Shown one piece after another: positions 34,662-46,059 of a stretch of 64,000 bases of DNA. This DNA comes from Gigaspora rosea. Lineage: Eukaryota; Glomeromycota; Glomeromycetes; Diversisporales; Gigasporaceae. Within the stretch, counting starts at the first letter, position 1, and each line of letters opens with the position of its first letter. The DNA lies in the NCBI GenBank assembly GCA_003550325.1, contig QKWP01000039.1, positions 56,281-120,280 of the forward strand, read 5' to 3'. The translations under genes were made by a program, and so were the position numbers. The notes below the pieces were generated by a model. It did no database searches. It was given only the letters and a program-made list of their open reading frames with translations, and was not told the DNA's origin.

Positions 34662-35070
34662 TTTCTATAAATTTCTTTTATCTGTGGACCAACAAAATTT
34701 TATGCTATTTTATGTGTACAATTGTTAATGCAATAAAAAATGTGGTTAAGCAGACCAAATTTTAAAAATTGAAAAATTAAAATCTAAAATTATAATAAAG
34801 TTTACCAAATTCTCAAATTCGGGCCCAAATATTTGCAACCCATAAACATTTGGATTTTACCAGTCAGATAACATACCATTTAACATAATTTACCAGTTAC
34901 AGTATTCGTACGTACGTACGTTTTCGATTATTTGATTAAACTAAATCATCTGATTGGTGCAATTCCCACTGTTCAACTAATAAGGTATGCTGCATAACAA
35001 TAACGATAAAAAATTTTATCTTTCATAAAACTCCTTCCGTTCTTATCAATACAAAACTAACTCATTGCAT
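34662..35070. other. Intergenic; second copy of promoter motif
   Basis: CTAAATCATCTGATTGGTGC at 34941-34960 resembles the family promoter motif and belongs to the F-box fragment starting near 35071. A short GTACGTACGTACG run lies at 34908-34920. Confidence 0.5.
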
Positions 35071-35420
35071 TATGAACGTTATACTCGAATTAATGGAGAA
35101 TATTCTTAAGAATTTGAATAATTAATTTTATTCTTTATATTCGTTAGCCGATATTGGTGCAAAGTGTCAATTCATTATCATTCAAACAAAGACTCTTATT
35201 CAAATATTTTCGTTTTTTGTCGAAGGACGAATTTCTCCAAAATTATCTAATTATGCAAGTTTTTAAAGACACTTGATTTATATTTTAGAAAGTAAAAAAT
35301 GAGTCGACCTATATTTCTTTGCTATCAGGATTTTTCAATTAACTCTTTTGAGACTATAAAAAAAGCCTACATTTAGAAACGGTATACACTTATAGAAGTT
35401 GGATTATTTTTATAACCTAT
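35071..35420 (+). pseudogene. F-box gene fragment, N-terminal part only
   Basis: ELMENILKNLNN, a stop, then FYSLYS are readable, with later traces of the strand-order SPFSF/SKYFSS region. The fragment ends where the duplicated block (from about 35455) begins. Confidence 0.65.
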
Positions 35421-35649
35421 TTCATCTTTAATTATTGCATGTATCAAGATTATAGAACGCCAAACTGTATATTAGTGCAGCGTTAAGAATTGATAACATT
35501 GTTAATGCATTTATGTTTAGCGTTATGTATTTATCAAACTCGACGTTAAAATGATATTTTAACTAGCTAGCAAAGTCCTAAGACTTGTGAGTTTCGAATT
35601 ATATATTATGCTTAGAACAGTACTTAATATATGGATCGATTTTATTATA

Positions 35650-36753
35650 TTTTAGATTTTAATTTTATGATTTATCCAACTTAATTACATTAGCAATAGC
35701 AGATAGTACGCATAAAATAGCATAAAAATATTGTTGGCACATAGACAAAAGGAATTTTATAAAAATTAATATAGACAATAATATATGATACAAATTTAAT
35801 ATATGCTTCAACTTCTATTCTAAATTTATAAATGGATTCTTATTATTAAATCGATCAATTAATAGTTTTTTTAAAGGATGCAATGTCAATATATGGTTCT
35901 ATCCAAGCATTATAAAAATTAAGATATTGCAATGATAACGATAATATTTCGTACTCGTATTTTCAATTCTTCTGGTGTGTCATCAACAATGCACCAAAAT
36001 TGTCTAAAATTAATGCTATATTCTGTGCACTAATTGAATAATCAATTGTCTCTAAGGTTCTGATTTTATGATCTAATATTCCCAACGGATCCTATAGTCG
36101 CAAAAACTAATGCAAAGAGTTTTTCAATTAGTCAGTACCTCGAACTTTGCACTAAAAACACAATGATCTATTTTAACTTCTTGTATTGAGTATTTTTTTG
36201 ACTTTCTAAAGCTGATATGATGCCCTAGAATTTTTAGCTTTCCAATGAGCTTTACAGAAAAATCAACCAAGTTAAATAGTCTTAGTTGTTCTTGCGATAT
36301 AAAAGCTTGAATTAACTGTAACACATCATTGTTAATAATATCCGAATTCGTCAAGTCTCAAGTTCTAATTTTCTAGCATTTTTTACCAAAGCCCTTAGAA
36401 ATGAGTAGAACTTTCAGTGTTGGAGATTCCTATTTTTTCTCAAAGGTAAATGTTGAAGTCGTGAGAAAAATTGTACATTTCTCCTCATAAGCAAAAGATT
36501 TCTGACTTTAGTTTAAAAAAATACAACTAATTTATCTAAAATAGGGTCACTTTCAATTAGTAATTTAAGTAGTAAATTATTATGGTATTCATCGATGTAT
36601 TGTAATATGTCGGTTCAAAAAGATTGAGAGAGATCCATTCTCTAAATTCTTCGTAATTCATCGATGCATTCGGTTCAACATGCTTGAAATTGATCCATTA
36701 TATCATTTTCACTTCTAAATGATTTAGATCAAGAATCTTTAAAAATTTTGCAT
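35650..36753 (-). pseudogene. F-box/LRR pseudogene, duplicate of the 10.8-12.1 kb copy
   Basis: The sequence follows 10740-12082 closely, including the same broken frames (LIQAFISQEQLRLF at 36124-36354) with a few additional deletions, for example near 35880 and 36000. It runs into the N gap. Confidence 0.8.
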
Positions 36754-37486
36754 NNNNNNNNNNNNNNNNNNNNNNNNNNNNNNNNNNNNNNNNNNNNNNN
36801 NNNNNNNNNNNNNNNNNNNNNNNNNNNNNNNNNNNNNNNNNNNNNNNNNNNNNNNNNNNNNNNNNNNNNNNNNNNNNNNNNNNNNNNNNNNNNNNNNNNN
36901 NNNNNNNNNNNNNNNNNNNNNNNNNNNNNNNNNNNNNNNNNNNNNNNNNNNNNNNNNNNNNNNNNNNNNNNNNNNNNNNNNNNNNNNNNNNNNNNNNNNN
37001 NNNNNNNNNNNNNNNNNNNNNNNNNNNNNNNNNNNNNNNNNNNNNNNNNNNNNNNNNNNNNNNNNNNNNNNNNNNNNNNNNNNNNNNNNNNNNNNNNNNN
37101 NNNNNNNNNNNNNNNNNNNNNNNNNNNNNNNNNNNNNNNNNNNNNNNNNNNNNNNNNNNNNNNNNNNNNNNNNNNNNNNNNNNNNNNNNNNNNNNNNNNN
37201 NNNNNNNNNNNNNNNNNNNNNNNNNNNNNNNNNNNNNNNNNNNNNNNNNNNNNNNNNNNNNNNNNNNNNNNNNNNNNNNNNNNNNNNNNNNNNNNNNNNN
37301 NNNNNNNNNNNNNNNNNNNNNNNNNNNNNNNNNNNNNNNNNNNNNNNNNNNNNNNNNNNNNNNNNNNNNNNNNNNNNNNNNNNNNNNNNNNNNNNNNNNN
37401 NNNNNNNNNNNNNNNNNNNNNNNNNNNNNNNNNNNNNNNNNNNNNNNNNNNNNNNNNNNNNNNNNNNNNNNNNNNNNNNNNNNNNN
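36754..37486. other. Assembly gap, 733 N
   Basis: The sister block has about 230 bp between the equivalent flanks (12083 and about 12310), so the true gap may be shorter than 733 bp. Confidence 0.95.
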
Positions 37487-37609
37487 AAAAAAAAAAAAAA
37501 AAAAAAAAAAGATGTTTACATGATTGTACGTACATGATTGTACGCACATACATATATTTGTACTTTTGATTGAATTCTTTATTTAATTTTGATATAATAA
37601 AATAAAAAA

Positions 37610-37970
37610 ATTAATGAAAATAAGTTTGCAGTTTTTTTTCAACATATAATTGCATAAATTACCGCGTGTTTTTCATTTTTAAAATGTAAATTTCGGATTT
37701 TGTTCTTTGTTAAGATTCGCCAGTTCGACTAAATAATTTTTTGATTCACGTTCTCTCAATGCTAGTTTATGTTCTTTTAATGCTAATAACCGTTCTTGAT
37801 ATTCAAGTTTATTAATTTTTGAGTTTTTTCATGTTCCCTTCTGCTTGAATTTTCAAATGAATAATGAATTGTTTGGAATCTTTTTGGTTTTTTTTTTATT
37901 GTATAAATTTTTTATTTTTGAGCTTTTTTCATGTCCCCTTCTGCTTGAATTTGAAATCTTTTTGGTTATT
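37610..37970 (-). pseudogene. Charged coiled-coil gene remnant, second copy
   Basis: It matches 12385-12835, with the same RERESKNYLVELANLNKEQ coding segment, but has small indels that break the frame, and the internal duplication is shortened. Confidence 0.5.
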
Positions 37971-38136
37971 TTTTTTTTAATTATTTAATTTTTTATTATT
38001 GATGGTTTATTTGAACTATACACTACAATGTATCATTAATTTTATTCCAGGTTTCGCTTATTCTGACTATTCAGAAGATAAGATCAGGTGCAATGTGACA
38101 ATCAAACGACACATTTATCACAAAAGCTCGTCTAAG

Positions 38137-38638
38137 CATATCGGCTAATTTGATTTTTTGGGCCTTTTTTCGATAAACTGTTACACGAAAATTTGCTCCT
38201 ACGTGACGTTGAAAAACTAGCAAACGAAGCACTTATTACAACTAACAAAAGAGCTTCTTTGACGTCTAGAAAAGTTAAAAAAAAACCAATAAAACTCAAT
38301 AAAAGAGCTATGCTAGGCTGTAGAAAGAAGTGCTTTTACCGTTTGTTGAAATATTCGGGTGTTTTAGGAGGGGAATGATGGGTTTATGATGGGTTGACAA
38401 CTTCAAGGATAAACTCGGAAGCAAATTTTTCAAAAATTGACCTTTTTAACACATATTTGGCTTATAATTAAATATATAAGCACCATAATTTTCTACGTAT
38501 TTAATTATAAACACAAGGTTAGTTAAAAAGGCCGTTCTTATGAAAATTCGTACAGTAATAAATTTTAAGTACGAAATTTCTTTGATAATCCTCGATCATG
38601 ATTGGTTGATTTTGGGTTGAAACAAATCGGCCGATATG
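38137..38638. mobile_element. 502-bp TIR insertion absent from the sister block
   Basis: It begins CATATCGGCTAATTTG and ends CAAATCGGCCGATATG. The sister block reads TCTAAG-AAATCACC straight through at about 12968, giving a natural empty site. The internal frame at 38193-38378 is not convincing. Non-autonomous DNA element inserted after the block duplicated; the superfamily is not clear. Confidence 0.75.
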
Positions 38639-38909
38639 GAATCACCTCTTGCGCATATGAGTAAAAAATCCTCACCATAATTGGGGGGTTTTTTTTTTGT
38701 AATTTAAAAGCAAAAAATCATATACACGTACATACACAATATTTAATTGATATTTATTTAGCTGGTGAAATCATAAAGTTCATAAGTTGCAATTTATATA
38801 AATTTATTATATTTTAGATTTGATTTTTACAGTTTGATCAACTTAACCATATTGACAATAGTATGTATAAAATAGTATAAAATCTTGTTGGTCCACACGA
38901 TAAAAGAAA

Positions 38910-40433
38910 TTAACAATCAACAACAATTCGTTCATATGGTACCAATGCAACATATGATTCCACTTCCTTTCTAATCTTATCATCTAAAACTAAATTCCTT
39001 TCTACGCCCACGTAGTTCAATGTTCTGGTTCTTGCACAGAATTCGATTAGCGCTTTAGTATTTTTTTCGTCACCAAGGCGATAAATTAATATTTTTTTTA
39101 AAGGTGAATTGCAATGATTGAACAAAACATCTATATATGGTTCTAACCAATTATCTCCTAAGTCAAAATATTGCAATGTTGACGGCAATATTTCAGCAAA
39201 TTGAATTACTCGTATTTTCAATTCTTCTTCTGGTATTTCATCAACAATGCACAGTAATGAGAGAAATTGAAGTTTTTGTAAATTGTCAATAAGCTTCACA
39301 AGTTGTGTAGAAAACTCAAAATTATTAATGTTGAGATATGTAATATTTGGACAGAAGGACTTAATTGCTTCTAGTAATACCGATTCTTCCCAAAAAATTT
39401 CATCAATTATCGATGCTTCAATACTTAACCGTTGTAGTAATGAGCCAGATTTTTCTATAATTAACGCTATAGGCTGTGCATCATATGGATGATCAATTAT
39501 CTTTAAAGTGCTGATTTTACAATCTAATATATTCGATAATTTCGTATCGCAACACTTAATATAAAATGTTTCTAAATTTTTACAATTATTCAGTACATCG
39601 AACTCTGTATTAAAAATACAAAATTCTACCCTAACTTCTTGTAATGAGTTTTTTTGGCTATCTAAAGCTGAAATGATGCCATGAAATTCTTTAGGATAAT
39701 CATACCCTTCAATGCTAAACAGCTTAAGTTGTTCTTGTGACTTAATAATGTTTATAAGAACATGAACTAGTTGCGTCTCATAATAATAATAATCAACACC
39801 GTCAATTATCAATGTACTAAGTTTTGTTGCATGTTTGGCTAAGGCCCTTAATAGTGTGATAGCACTTTCAATGTTGTCATCTGATATTTCGTTCAAAGAT
39901 AGATGTTGAATTCTTGAAAAAAATTGCTTATTTTCTCCTAAAGTATAAAAGATCTCTGGCTTTAATTCAAGAGATTTCGAAAAACCTAAATCTAATTTAC
40001 GCAAAGTGGCACCACTTTCAATGAATAATTTGAATAATGAATTGTTTATGTGATATTTCGGGTCGTCATAAAATGATTCTGAATTAATTAGCTCAAGATT
40101 GATCCATTTTTTAACTTTCTTTTCTAGAAGAAATAAATCAAGAACTTTTAGGAACCTTGCGTAATTAAATAATGTTTTGGAAATTTCATTTATCCCACAT
40201 TCTTCTTTTAAAATTAATTTTTCGTCTTCACCAAGAGATGAAAAATATTTAGAAATGAATAAAGGTTTTTTATTGAAAGAAAATGGATCTTGCCAAAGTA
40301 TGGGTATTGATATTTTGCACCAATGTCGACTCACAAGTACGCACGAATATAAAGAATAAAATTCATTATTTAGATTATTAAGAATTTTCTCCAAAATTTC
40401 GGGCATATCACCCATAAATATTTTCGATGCCAT
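38910..40433 (-). CDS. F-box/LRR family protein, intact
   Basis: 507 codons, the only full-length member here. Residues 8-47 (DMPEILEKILNNL to SRHWCKISIPILW) form the F-box-like motif that would bind Skp1. The rest is Leu-rich with repeat-like segments (SLNEISDDNIESAITLLRAL, SLQEVRVEFCIF, TLKIIDHPYDAQPIALIIEK, LEPYIDVLFNHCNSPLKKI), a likely substrate-binding solenoid. It ends VPYERIVVDC. The ATG is fixed by conservation of MASKI with the plus-strand paralogue. The promoter module lies 40-100 bp upstream. No intron. Probable role: substrate receptor of an SCF ubiquitin ligase; target unknown. Confidence 0.9.
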   Translation of the reverse strand: MASKIFMGDMPEILEKILNNLNNEFYSLYSCVLVSRHWCKISIPILWQDPFSFNKKPLFISKYFSSLGEDEKLILKEECGINEISKTLFNYARFLKVLDLFLLEKKVKKWINLELINSESFYDDPKYHINNSLFKLFIESGATLRKLDLGFSKSLELKPEIFYTLGENKQFFSRIQHLSLNEISDDNIESAITLLRALAKHATKLSTLIIDGVDYYYYETQLVHVLINIIKSQEQLKLFSIEGYDYPKEFHGIISALDSQKNSLQEVRVEFCIFNTEFDVLNNCKNLETFYIKCCDTKLSNILDCKISTLKIIDHPYDAQPIALIIEKSGSLLQRLSIEASIIDEIFWEESVLLEAIKSFCPNITYLNINNFEFSTQLVKLIDNLQKLQFLSLLCIVDEIPEEELKIRVIQFAEILPSTLQYFDLGDNWLEPYIDVLFNHCNSPLKKILIYRLGDEKNTKALIEFCARTRTLNYVGVERNLVLDDKIRKEVESYVALVPYERIVVDC

Positions 40434-40530
40434 GTTTGTTTATGAAAAATAGAAAGGAATTTTAGAAAACGCTATGTAACATAGTCTATAAATAGTAGTA
40501 CCGCATCAATCAGATGATCTACTTTAATCA
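40434..40530 (-). promoter_or_regulatory. Shared F-box-family promoter module
   Basis: Minus-strand order: GATTAAAGTAGATCATCTGA with TTGATGC (40503-40530), TATTTATAG (about 40486-40495), CTATGTTACATA (40473-40484), then 39 nt to the ATG. Confidence 0.6.
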
Positions 40531-42252
40531 AAACAATCGCGTCGCGTCTGTGCCAGGTTATGTCGATCACTAATTTTAAAGTGCGTAAGTTTTAAGATAT
40601 GAATATGACACTATTGTTTAGGCTTTTAATAATTAAACAAATTGATTGGAGAAGGTAAGAGTTATGTCGATTGTGTTAATTTAGTTTGCTAAAATTTAGA
40701 TAGAACTAAAATGTAAATAAGCTGATATTACTAAGTCTTAATAATTAATCCGGATAGAACGTTTTGGTTTGTGTAAAATGAATATATTTTAAAAAATTTG
40801 TGCCGCTAATTTGATGAATTTTACCAGAAATAATATGAATGTGAGTTATGAAAGTAAAGTTGTTTAATGGTTTTTAATATGTATTTGGATAAAATAGAAT
40901 ACAATATTTTAGGTGTGTTAAAGTAACATTCATTAACGCAAGCGTAATTGAAACGCTCTGACGTCCGTACAACGTTGATATAAATTATGATTAATTTTTA
41001 AAAAATTAAATTGATTCAAATAAAATACTTTTTATTGGTAATTCGAAATTTCCAAAAATTTCATTTAATATGTAAAGCTAGATAATAAAAGTTCGAATAG
41101 CTTGTCTTTTCTTTTTAACAATTTATAATAAAATTTAAAATTTTAATTAAGTTTCATAACAATAATGTCTATATATTCTATATATTATAAATTAGATAAT
41201 AAAAGTTCGCATTTACTTTTTTTTTAAAAATAAAAATTTCATAACAATATTGGTCGTATGATTGATAAGTCTTAACAGTGTCTTAACCTGTTGGTTATTT
41301 ATTGTTGAATGTTCTAACTTTAGTTTTCCTGCTAAACTAGGAAAATAGTCAATACTATCGATGTAAGTTATACCAGTACGATCACGTTTCTTGTGAAACA
41401 TGAAATGTGTAGGGATGGTTGGAATCAACTTTATGTGTGTCGTTTATGCTGATTTCCTCAGAATCCTTTTATGGTAAAAGCTATGATTCTCGTTTATCCT
41501 TTATTGGAAAGAAGTTAAGTTTTTAATTCGAATGATGTAATTTATTAGGTGTGTCATTATGATGAAATAATTACGTCGTTTTCTGTTGATCGTTATTTGA
41601 AAGGTGGCACGTATATAGCAAATAAAACTTGCGATCATTAAATATTAAATATTATAATATGCTGGTTTACACGTCGCTTTAATTATAGGCGATAATCCGT
41701 TAGCAAAGTGATAGGCTTAACGTTATTGCGAGTTTTTTTTCTCGTTTTTCCTTTTTTTAGGGGTCCTTAAAGCGGGCAGATCACGTGACATGCCGTTTTT
41801 CATTATCTTTGGGGTTAGGGTCCACCTTGGGTTAGGGTTAGAAAGTTTTTTTTTATAAGTAAAATTACCTCCCCGCAATTTTTTGTTAATGTTCCAAGGT
41901 GGGTTTAGACTACAGTTTCTTCTATTTTTCGCATATTTCTCTTTTTTTCGCTTGTTTTGCTTCGTTGGGCTGATCCGGGATCACCAACTTTTAACAATTT
42001 GATTGGTTAATTATGACGTAATCTGCCCCGCTTTAAGGGACCCCCTTTTTTACTACAGTATATAGTACGATCACGTTTCTTGTGTAACATGAAAGGTGGT
42101 TCCTGTTTTTGGGTAATGATTTTCATTTATTCGTTTTTTTTTTGAATTTACCTTAATATATATAAGGTGCGCTTATGGCGCTTTATTGAGTATATACAGT
42201 TATAATACTACATATTGTTATTTTTACAATTTTTTAAGAAGATTTAGGGTCA
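40531..42252. other. Intergenic; contains a 287-bp MITE
   Basis: The stretch to 41000 matches 14830-15365. The 71-codon minus frame at 41213 is conserved in the copy at 45020 only because the DNA is nearly identical; it has no other support. Confidence 0.5.
41759..42045. mobile_element. 287-bp MITE (second copy at 45566-45852)
   Basis: AGGGGTCCTTAAAGCGGGCA at the left is mirrored at the right by GCCCCGCTTTAAGGGACCCC. Flanks are T runs, so the target duplication is unclear. The interior contains GGGTTAGGGT and GGGTTAGGGTTAG, telomere-like but short. Confidence 0.7.
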
Positions 42253-42945
42253 ATCTAAAACCCTTTTTTACTTTGTAAGAAAGTTGTTGTTGAATTTTAA
42301 ATTTACACATACCAAAATATCTAATTCTGAAATTTCTATTTCATCTTCATCTTTAGATAGGTCTATTTTTTAAATAAATTAATATTGTATATATTCATAA
42401 TGATACTTACAATCAATCATCAACCTACTTCTGTTTAATGCATACTTAAATATTCATATATATAAACGACTATTTAGTAAAATTTTTTGTAAGAGTATAA
42501 ACATATTTAAATATATACTTACTGAACTTCTGTTGTTGTCTTGATCATTATTCCCTTAAATTGATAAATGAATTTGAAATACTATTAAAAAACACTACAT
42601 CCAAAGGTATTAGACAAATATTTAAATCAATTACCAATAGTTCTTTATTAGTCCTAGAATCTCCAAATTCTTTTGTATTTACATAAATATAAGGAACTGA
42701 AAAAGATTATAAAATCAAAAATTTGAATAATATTATATACCAAAATGCTAATGGAATCATTTGAAACTGGATAGTTTTACTCTGTTAGAAATAATTAATA
42801 ATAATTACTATTAAATAAAATTTTATATCTTAATTCTTACTTATTGGTTCCTTGCTTTTATTGACAAAAAATTCCTATTTTAAAAAATCTCATAATTAGA
42901 GCTTACATAAGGAAATATTATTATTAAAATTCTTACTATAATTGG
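42253..42945 (-). pseudogene. Exon fragments of an intron-containing gene (truncated by contig end)
   Basis: The same exon-like segments as at 46060-46779 are present: for example a minus-strand segment coding DLSKDEDEIEISELDIL, bounded by TAG and GTATGTG. The copy ends in the exon that in the other copy is interrupted by the LINE. Confidence 0.4.
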
Positions 42946-42946
42946 N
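42946..42946. other. Single-N contig junction with flanking duplication
   Basis: Left of the N is the end of copy A of the 3.8-kb duplication; right of it copy B starts in the middle of an F-box gene. This is what un-merged overlapping contigs would look like. Confidence 0.85.
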
Positions 42947-44240
42947 AGAAAACATCTATATATGGTTCTAGCCAATTATCTCCTAAGTCAAAATATTGCA
43001 ATGTTAACGGCAATATTTCAGCAAATTGAATTACTCGTATTTTAATTCTTCTTCTGGTATTCCATCAACAATGCACATTAATGAGAGAAATTGAAGTTTT
43101 TGTAAATTGCCAATAAGCTTCACAAGTTGTGTAGAAAACCCAAAATAATTAATGTTGAGATATGTAATATTTGTACAGAAGGACTTAATTGCTTCTAGTA
43201 ATACCGATTCTTTTCCCAATTGGTTTAATACTTAACCGTTGTAGTAATAAGCCAGATTTTTCTAAAATTAACGCTATAGGCTGTACATCATACAGATCAT
43301 CAATTATCTTTAAAGTGCTGATTTTACAATCTAATATGTTCGATAATTTCGTATCGCAACACTTAATATAAAATGTTTCTAAATTTTTACAATTATTTAG
43401 TACATCGAACTCTGTATTAAAAACACAAAATTCTACCCTAACTTCTTGTAATGAGTTTTTTTGGCTATCTAAAGCTGAAATGATGCCATAAAATTCTTTA
43501 GGATAATTATACCCAGCAAAGCTAAACAGCCTAAGTTGTTCTTGTGACTTAATAACGTTTATAAGAACATGAACTAGTTGTTTCTCATAATAATAAGAAT
43601 CAAACCCGTAAATTATCAAAGTACTAAGTTTTGTTGCATGTTTGGCTAAGGCCCTTAATAGTGTGATAGCACTTTCAATGTTGTCATCTGATATTTCGTT
43701 CAAAGATAGATGTTGAATTCTTGAAAAAAATTGCTTATTTTCTCCTAATGTATAAAAGATCTCTGGCTTTAATTCAAGAGATTTCGAAAAACCTAAACCT
43801 AATTTACGCAAAGTGGCTCCATTTTCAATGAATAATTTGAATAGTGAATTGTTTATGTGATATTTCGTGTCGTCGTAAAATGATTCTGAATTAACTAGCT
43901 CAAGATTGATCCATTTTTTAACTTTCTTTTCTAGAAGAAATAAATCAAGAACTTTTAGGAACCTTGCGTAATTAAATAATGTTTTGGAAATTTTATTTAT
44001 CCCACATTCTTCTTTTAAAATTAATTTTTCATCTTCACCAAGAGATGAAAAATATTTAGAAATGAATAAAGGTTTTTTATTGAAAGAAAATGGATCTTGC
44101 CAAAGTATGGGTATTGATATTTTGCACCAATGTCGACTCACAAGTACGCACGAATATAAAGAATAAAATTCATTATTTAGATTATTAAGAATTTTCTCCA
44201 AAATTTCGGGCATATCACCCATAAATATTTTCGATGCCAT
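42947..44240 (-). pseudogene. F-box/LRR gene, partial and frameshifted, probably chimeric copy
   Basis: Minus strand from ATG 44240. The first ~38 residues and the upstream flank match the intact gene at 40433 (MPEILEKIL, SRHWCK), but from about residue 82 onward it matches the broken copy at 13219-14724 (GINKISKT, FYDDTKYHI, both frameshifts). The switch lies between about 43998 and 44130. It is cut at 42946, so the last ~90 residues are missing. Either gene conversion or contig misassembly made it. Confidence 0.85.
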
Positions 44241-44337
44241 GTTTGTTTATGAAAAATAGAAAGGAATTTTAGAAAACGCTATGTAACATAGTCTATAAAT
44301 AGTAGTACCGCATCAATCAGATGATCTACTTTAATCA
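44241..44337 (-). promoter_or_regulatory. Shared F-box-family promoter module
   Basis: Identical to the module upstream of 40433: the GATCATCTGATTGATGC motif (44310-44337), TATTTATAG and CTATGTTACATA. Confidence 0.55.
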
Positions 44338-46059
44338 AAACAATCGCGTCGCGTCTGTGCCAGGTTATGTCGATCACTAATTTTAAAGTGCGTAAGTTTT
44401 AAGATATGAATATGACACTATTGTTTAGGCTTTTAATAATTAAACAAATTGATTGGAGAAGGTAAGAGTTATGTCGATTGTGTTAATTTAGTTTGCTAAA
44501 ATTTAGATAGAACTAAAATGTAAATAAGCTGATATTACTAAGTCTTAATAATTAATCCGGATAGAACGTTTTGGTTTGTGTAAAATGAATATATTTTAAA
44601 AAATTTGTGCCGCTAATTTGATGAATTTTACCAGAAATAATATGAATGTGAGTTATGAAAATAAAGTTGTTTAATGGTTTTTAATATGTATTTGGATAAA
44701 ATAGAATACAATATTTTAGGTGTGTTAAAGTAACATTCATTAACGCAAGCGTAATTGAAACGCTCTGACGTCCGTACAACGTTGATATAAATTATGATTA
44801 ATTTTTAAAAAATTAAATTGATTCAAATAAAATACTTTTTATTGGTAATTCGAAATTTCCAAAAATTTCATTTAATATGTAAAGCTAGATAATAAAAGTT
44901 CGAATAGCTTGTCTTTTCTTTTTAACAATTTATAATAAAATTTAAAATTTTAATTAAGTTTCATAACAATAATGTCTATATATTCTATATATTATAAATT
45001 AGATAATAAAAGTTCGCATTTACTTTTTTTTTAAAAATAAAAATTTCATAACAATATTGGTCGTATGATTGATAAGTCTTAACAGTGTCTTAACCTGTTG
45101 GTTATTTATTGTTGAATGTTCTAACTTTAGTTTTCCTGCTAAACTAGGAAAATAGTCAATACTATCGATGTAAGTTATACCAGTACGATCACGTTTCTTG
45201 TGAAACATGAAATGTGTAGGGATGGTTGGAATCAACTTTATGTGTGTCGTTTATGCTGATTTCCTCAGAATCCTTTTATGGTAAAAGCTATGATTCTCGT
45301 TTATCCTTTATTGGAAAGAAGTTAAGTTTTTAATTCGAATGATGTAATTTATTAGGTGTGTCATTATGATGAAATAATTACGTCGTTTTCTGTTGATCGT
45401 TATTTGAAAGGTGGCACGTATATAGCAAATAAAACTTGCGATCATTAAATATTAAATATTATAATATGCTGGTTTACACGTCGCTTTAATTATAGGCGAT
45501 AATCCGTTAGCAAAGTGATAGGCTTAACGTTATTGCGAGTTTTTTTTCTCGTTTTTCCTTTTTTTAGGGGTCCTTAAAGCGGGCAGATCACGTGACATGC
45601 CGTTTTTCATTATCTTTGGGGTTAGGGTCCACCTTGGGTTAGGGTTAGAAAGTTTTTTTTTATAAGTAAAATTACCTCCCCGCAATTTTTTGTTAATGTT
45701 CCAAGGTGGGTTTAGACTACAGTTTCTTCTATTTTTCGCATATTTCTCTTTTTTTCGCTTGTTTTGCTTCGTTGGGCTGATCCGGGATCACCAACTTTTA
45801 ACAATTTGATTGGTTAATTATGACGTAATCTGCCCCGCTTTAAGGGACCCCCTTTTTTACTACAGTATATAGTACGATCACGTTTCTTGTGTAACATGAA
45901 AGGTGGTTCCTGTTTTTGGGTAATGATTTTCATTTATTCGTTTTTTTTTTGAATTTACCTTAATATATATAAGGTGCGCTTATGGCGCTTTATTGAGTAT
46001 ATACAGTTATAATACTACATATTGTTATTTTTACAATTTTTTAAGAAGATTTAGGGTCA
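44338..46059. other. Intergenic, copy of 40531-42252
   Basis: Contains the second copy of the 287-bp MITE at 45566-45852. No gene. Confidence 0.6.

Larger units (their letters stand above)
39122..42945. repeat. 3.8-kb duplicated segment, copy A
   Basis: This segment reappears at 42947-46752. Outside the F-box gene the two are nearly identical (offset 3807; for example one A/G difference at 40854/44661). Within the gene they differ by several per cent and by two small deletions. Copy A stops abruptly at the single N. Confidence 0.9.

Noticed and set aside
36698-37569. Long open frames across the N gap on both strands
   Set aside because: They consist almost wholly of N and have no coding evidence.
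41213-41428. 71-codon minus frame duplicated at 45020-45235
   Set aside because: Identity follows from the near-identical DNA duplication; no domain, promoter or independent homologue in the window.
41815-41850. GGGTTAGGG repeats as a telomere or interstitial telomeric tract
   Set aside because: Only two or three partial units, inside a MITE with inverted ends, and present again in the duplicate at about 45620.
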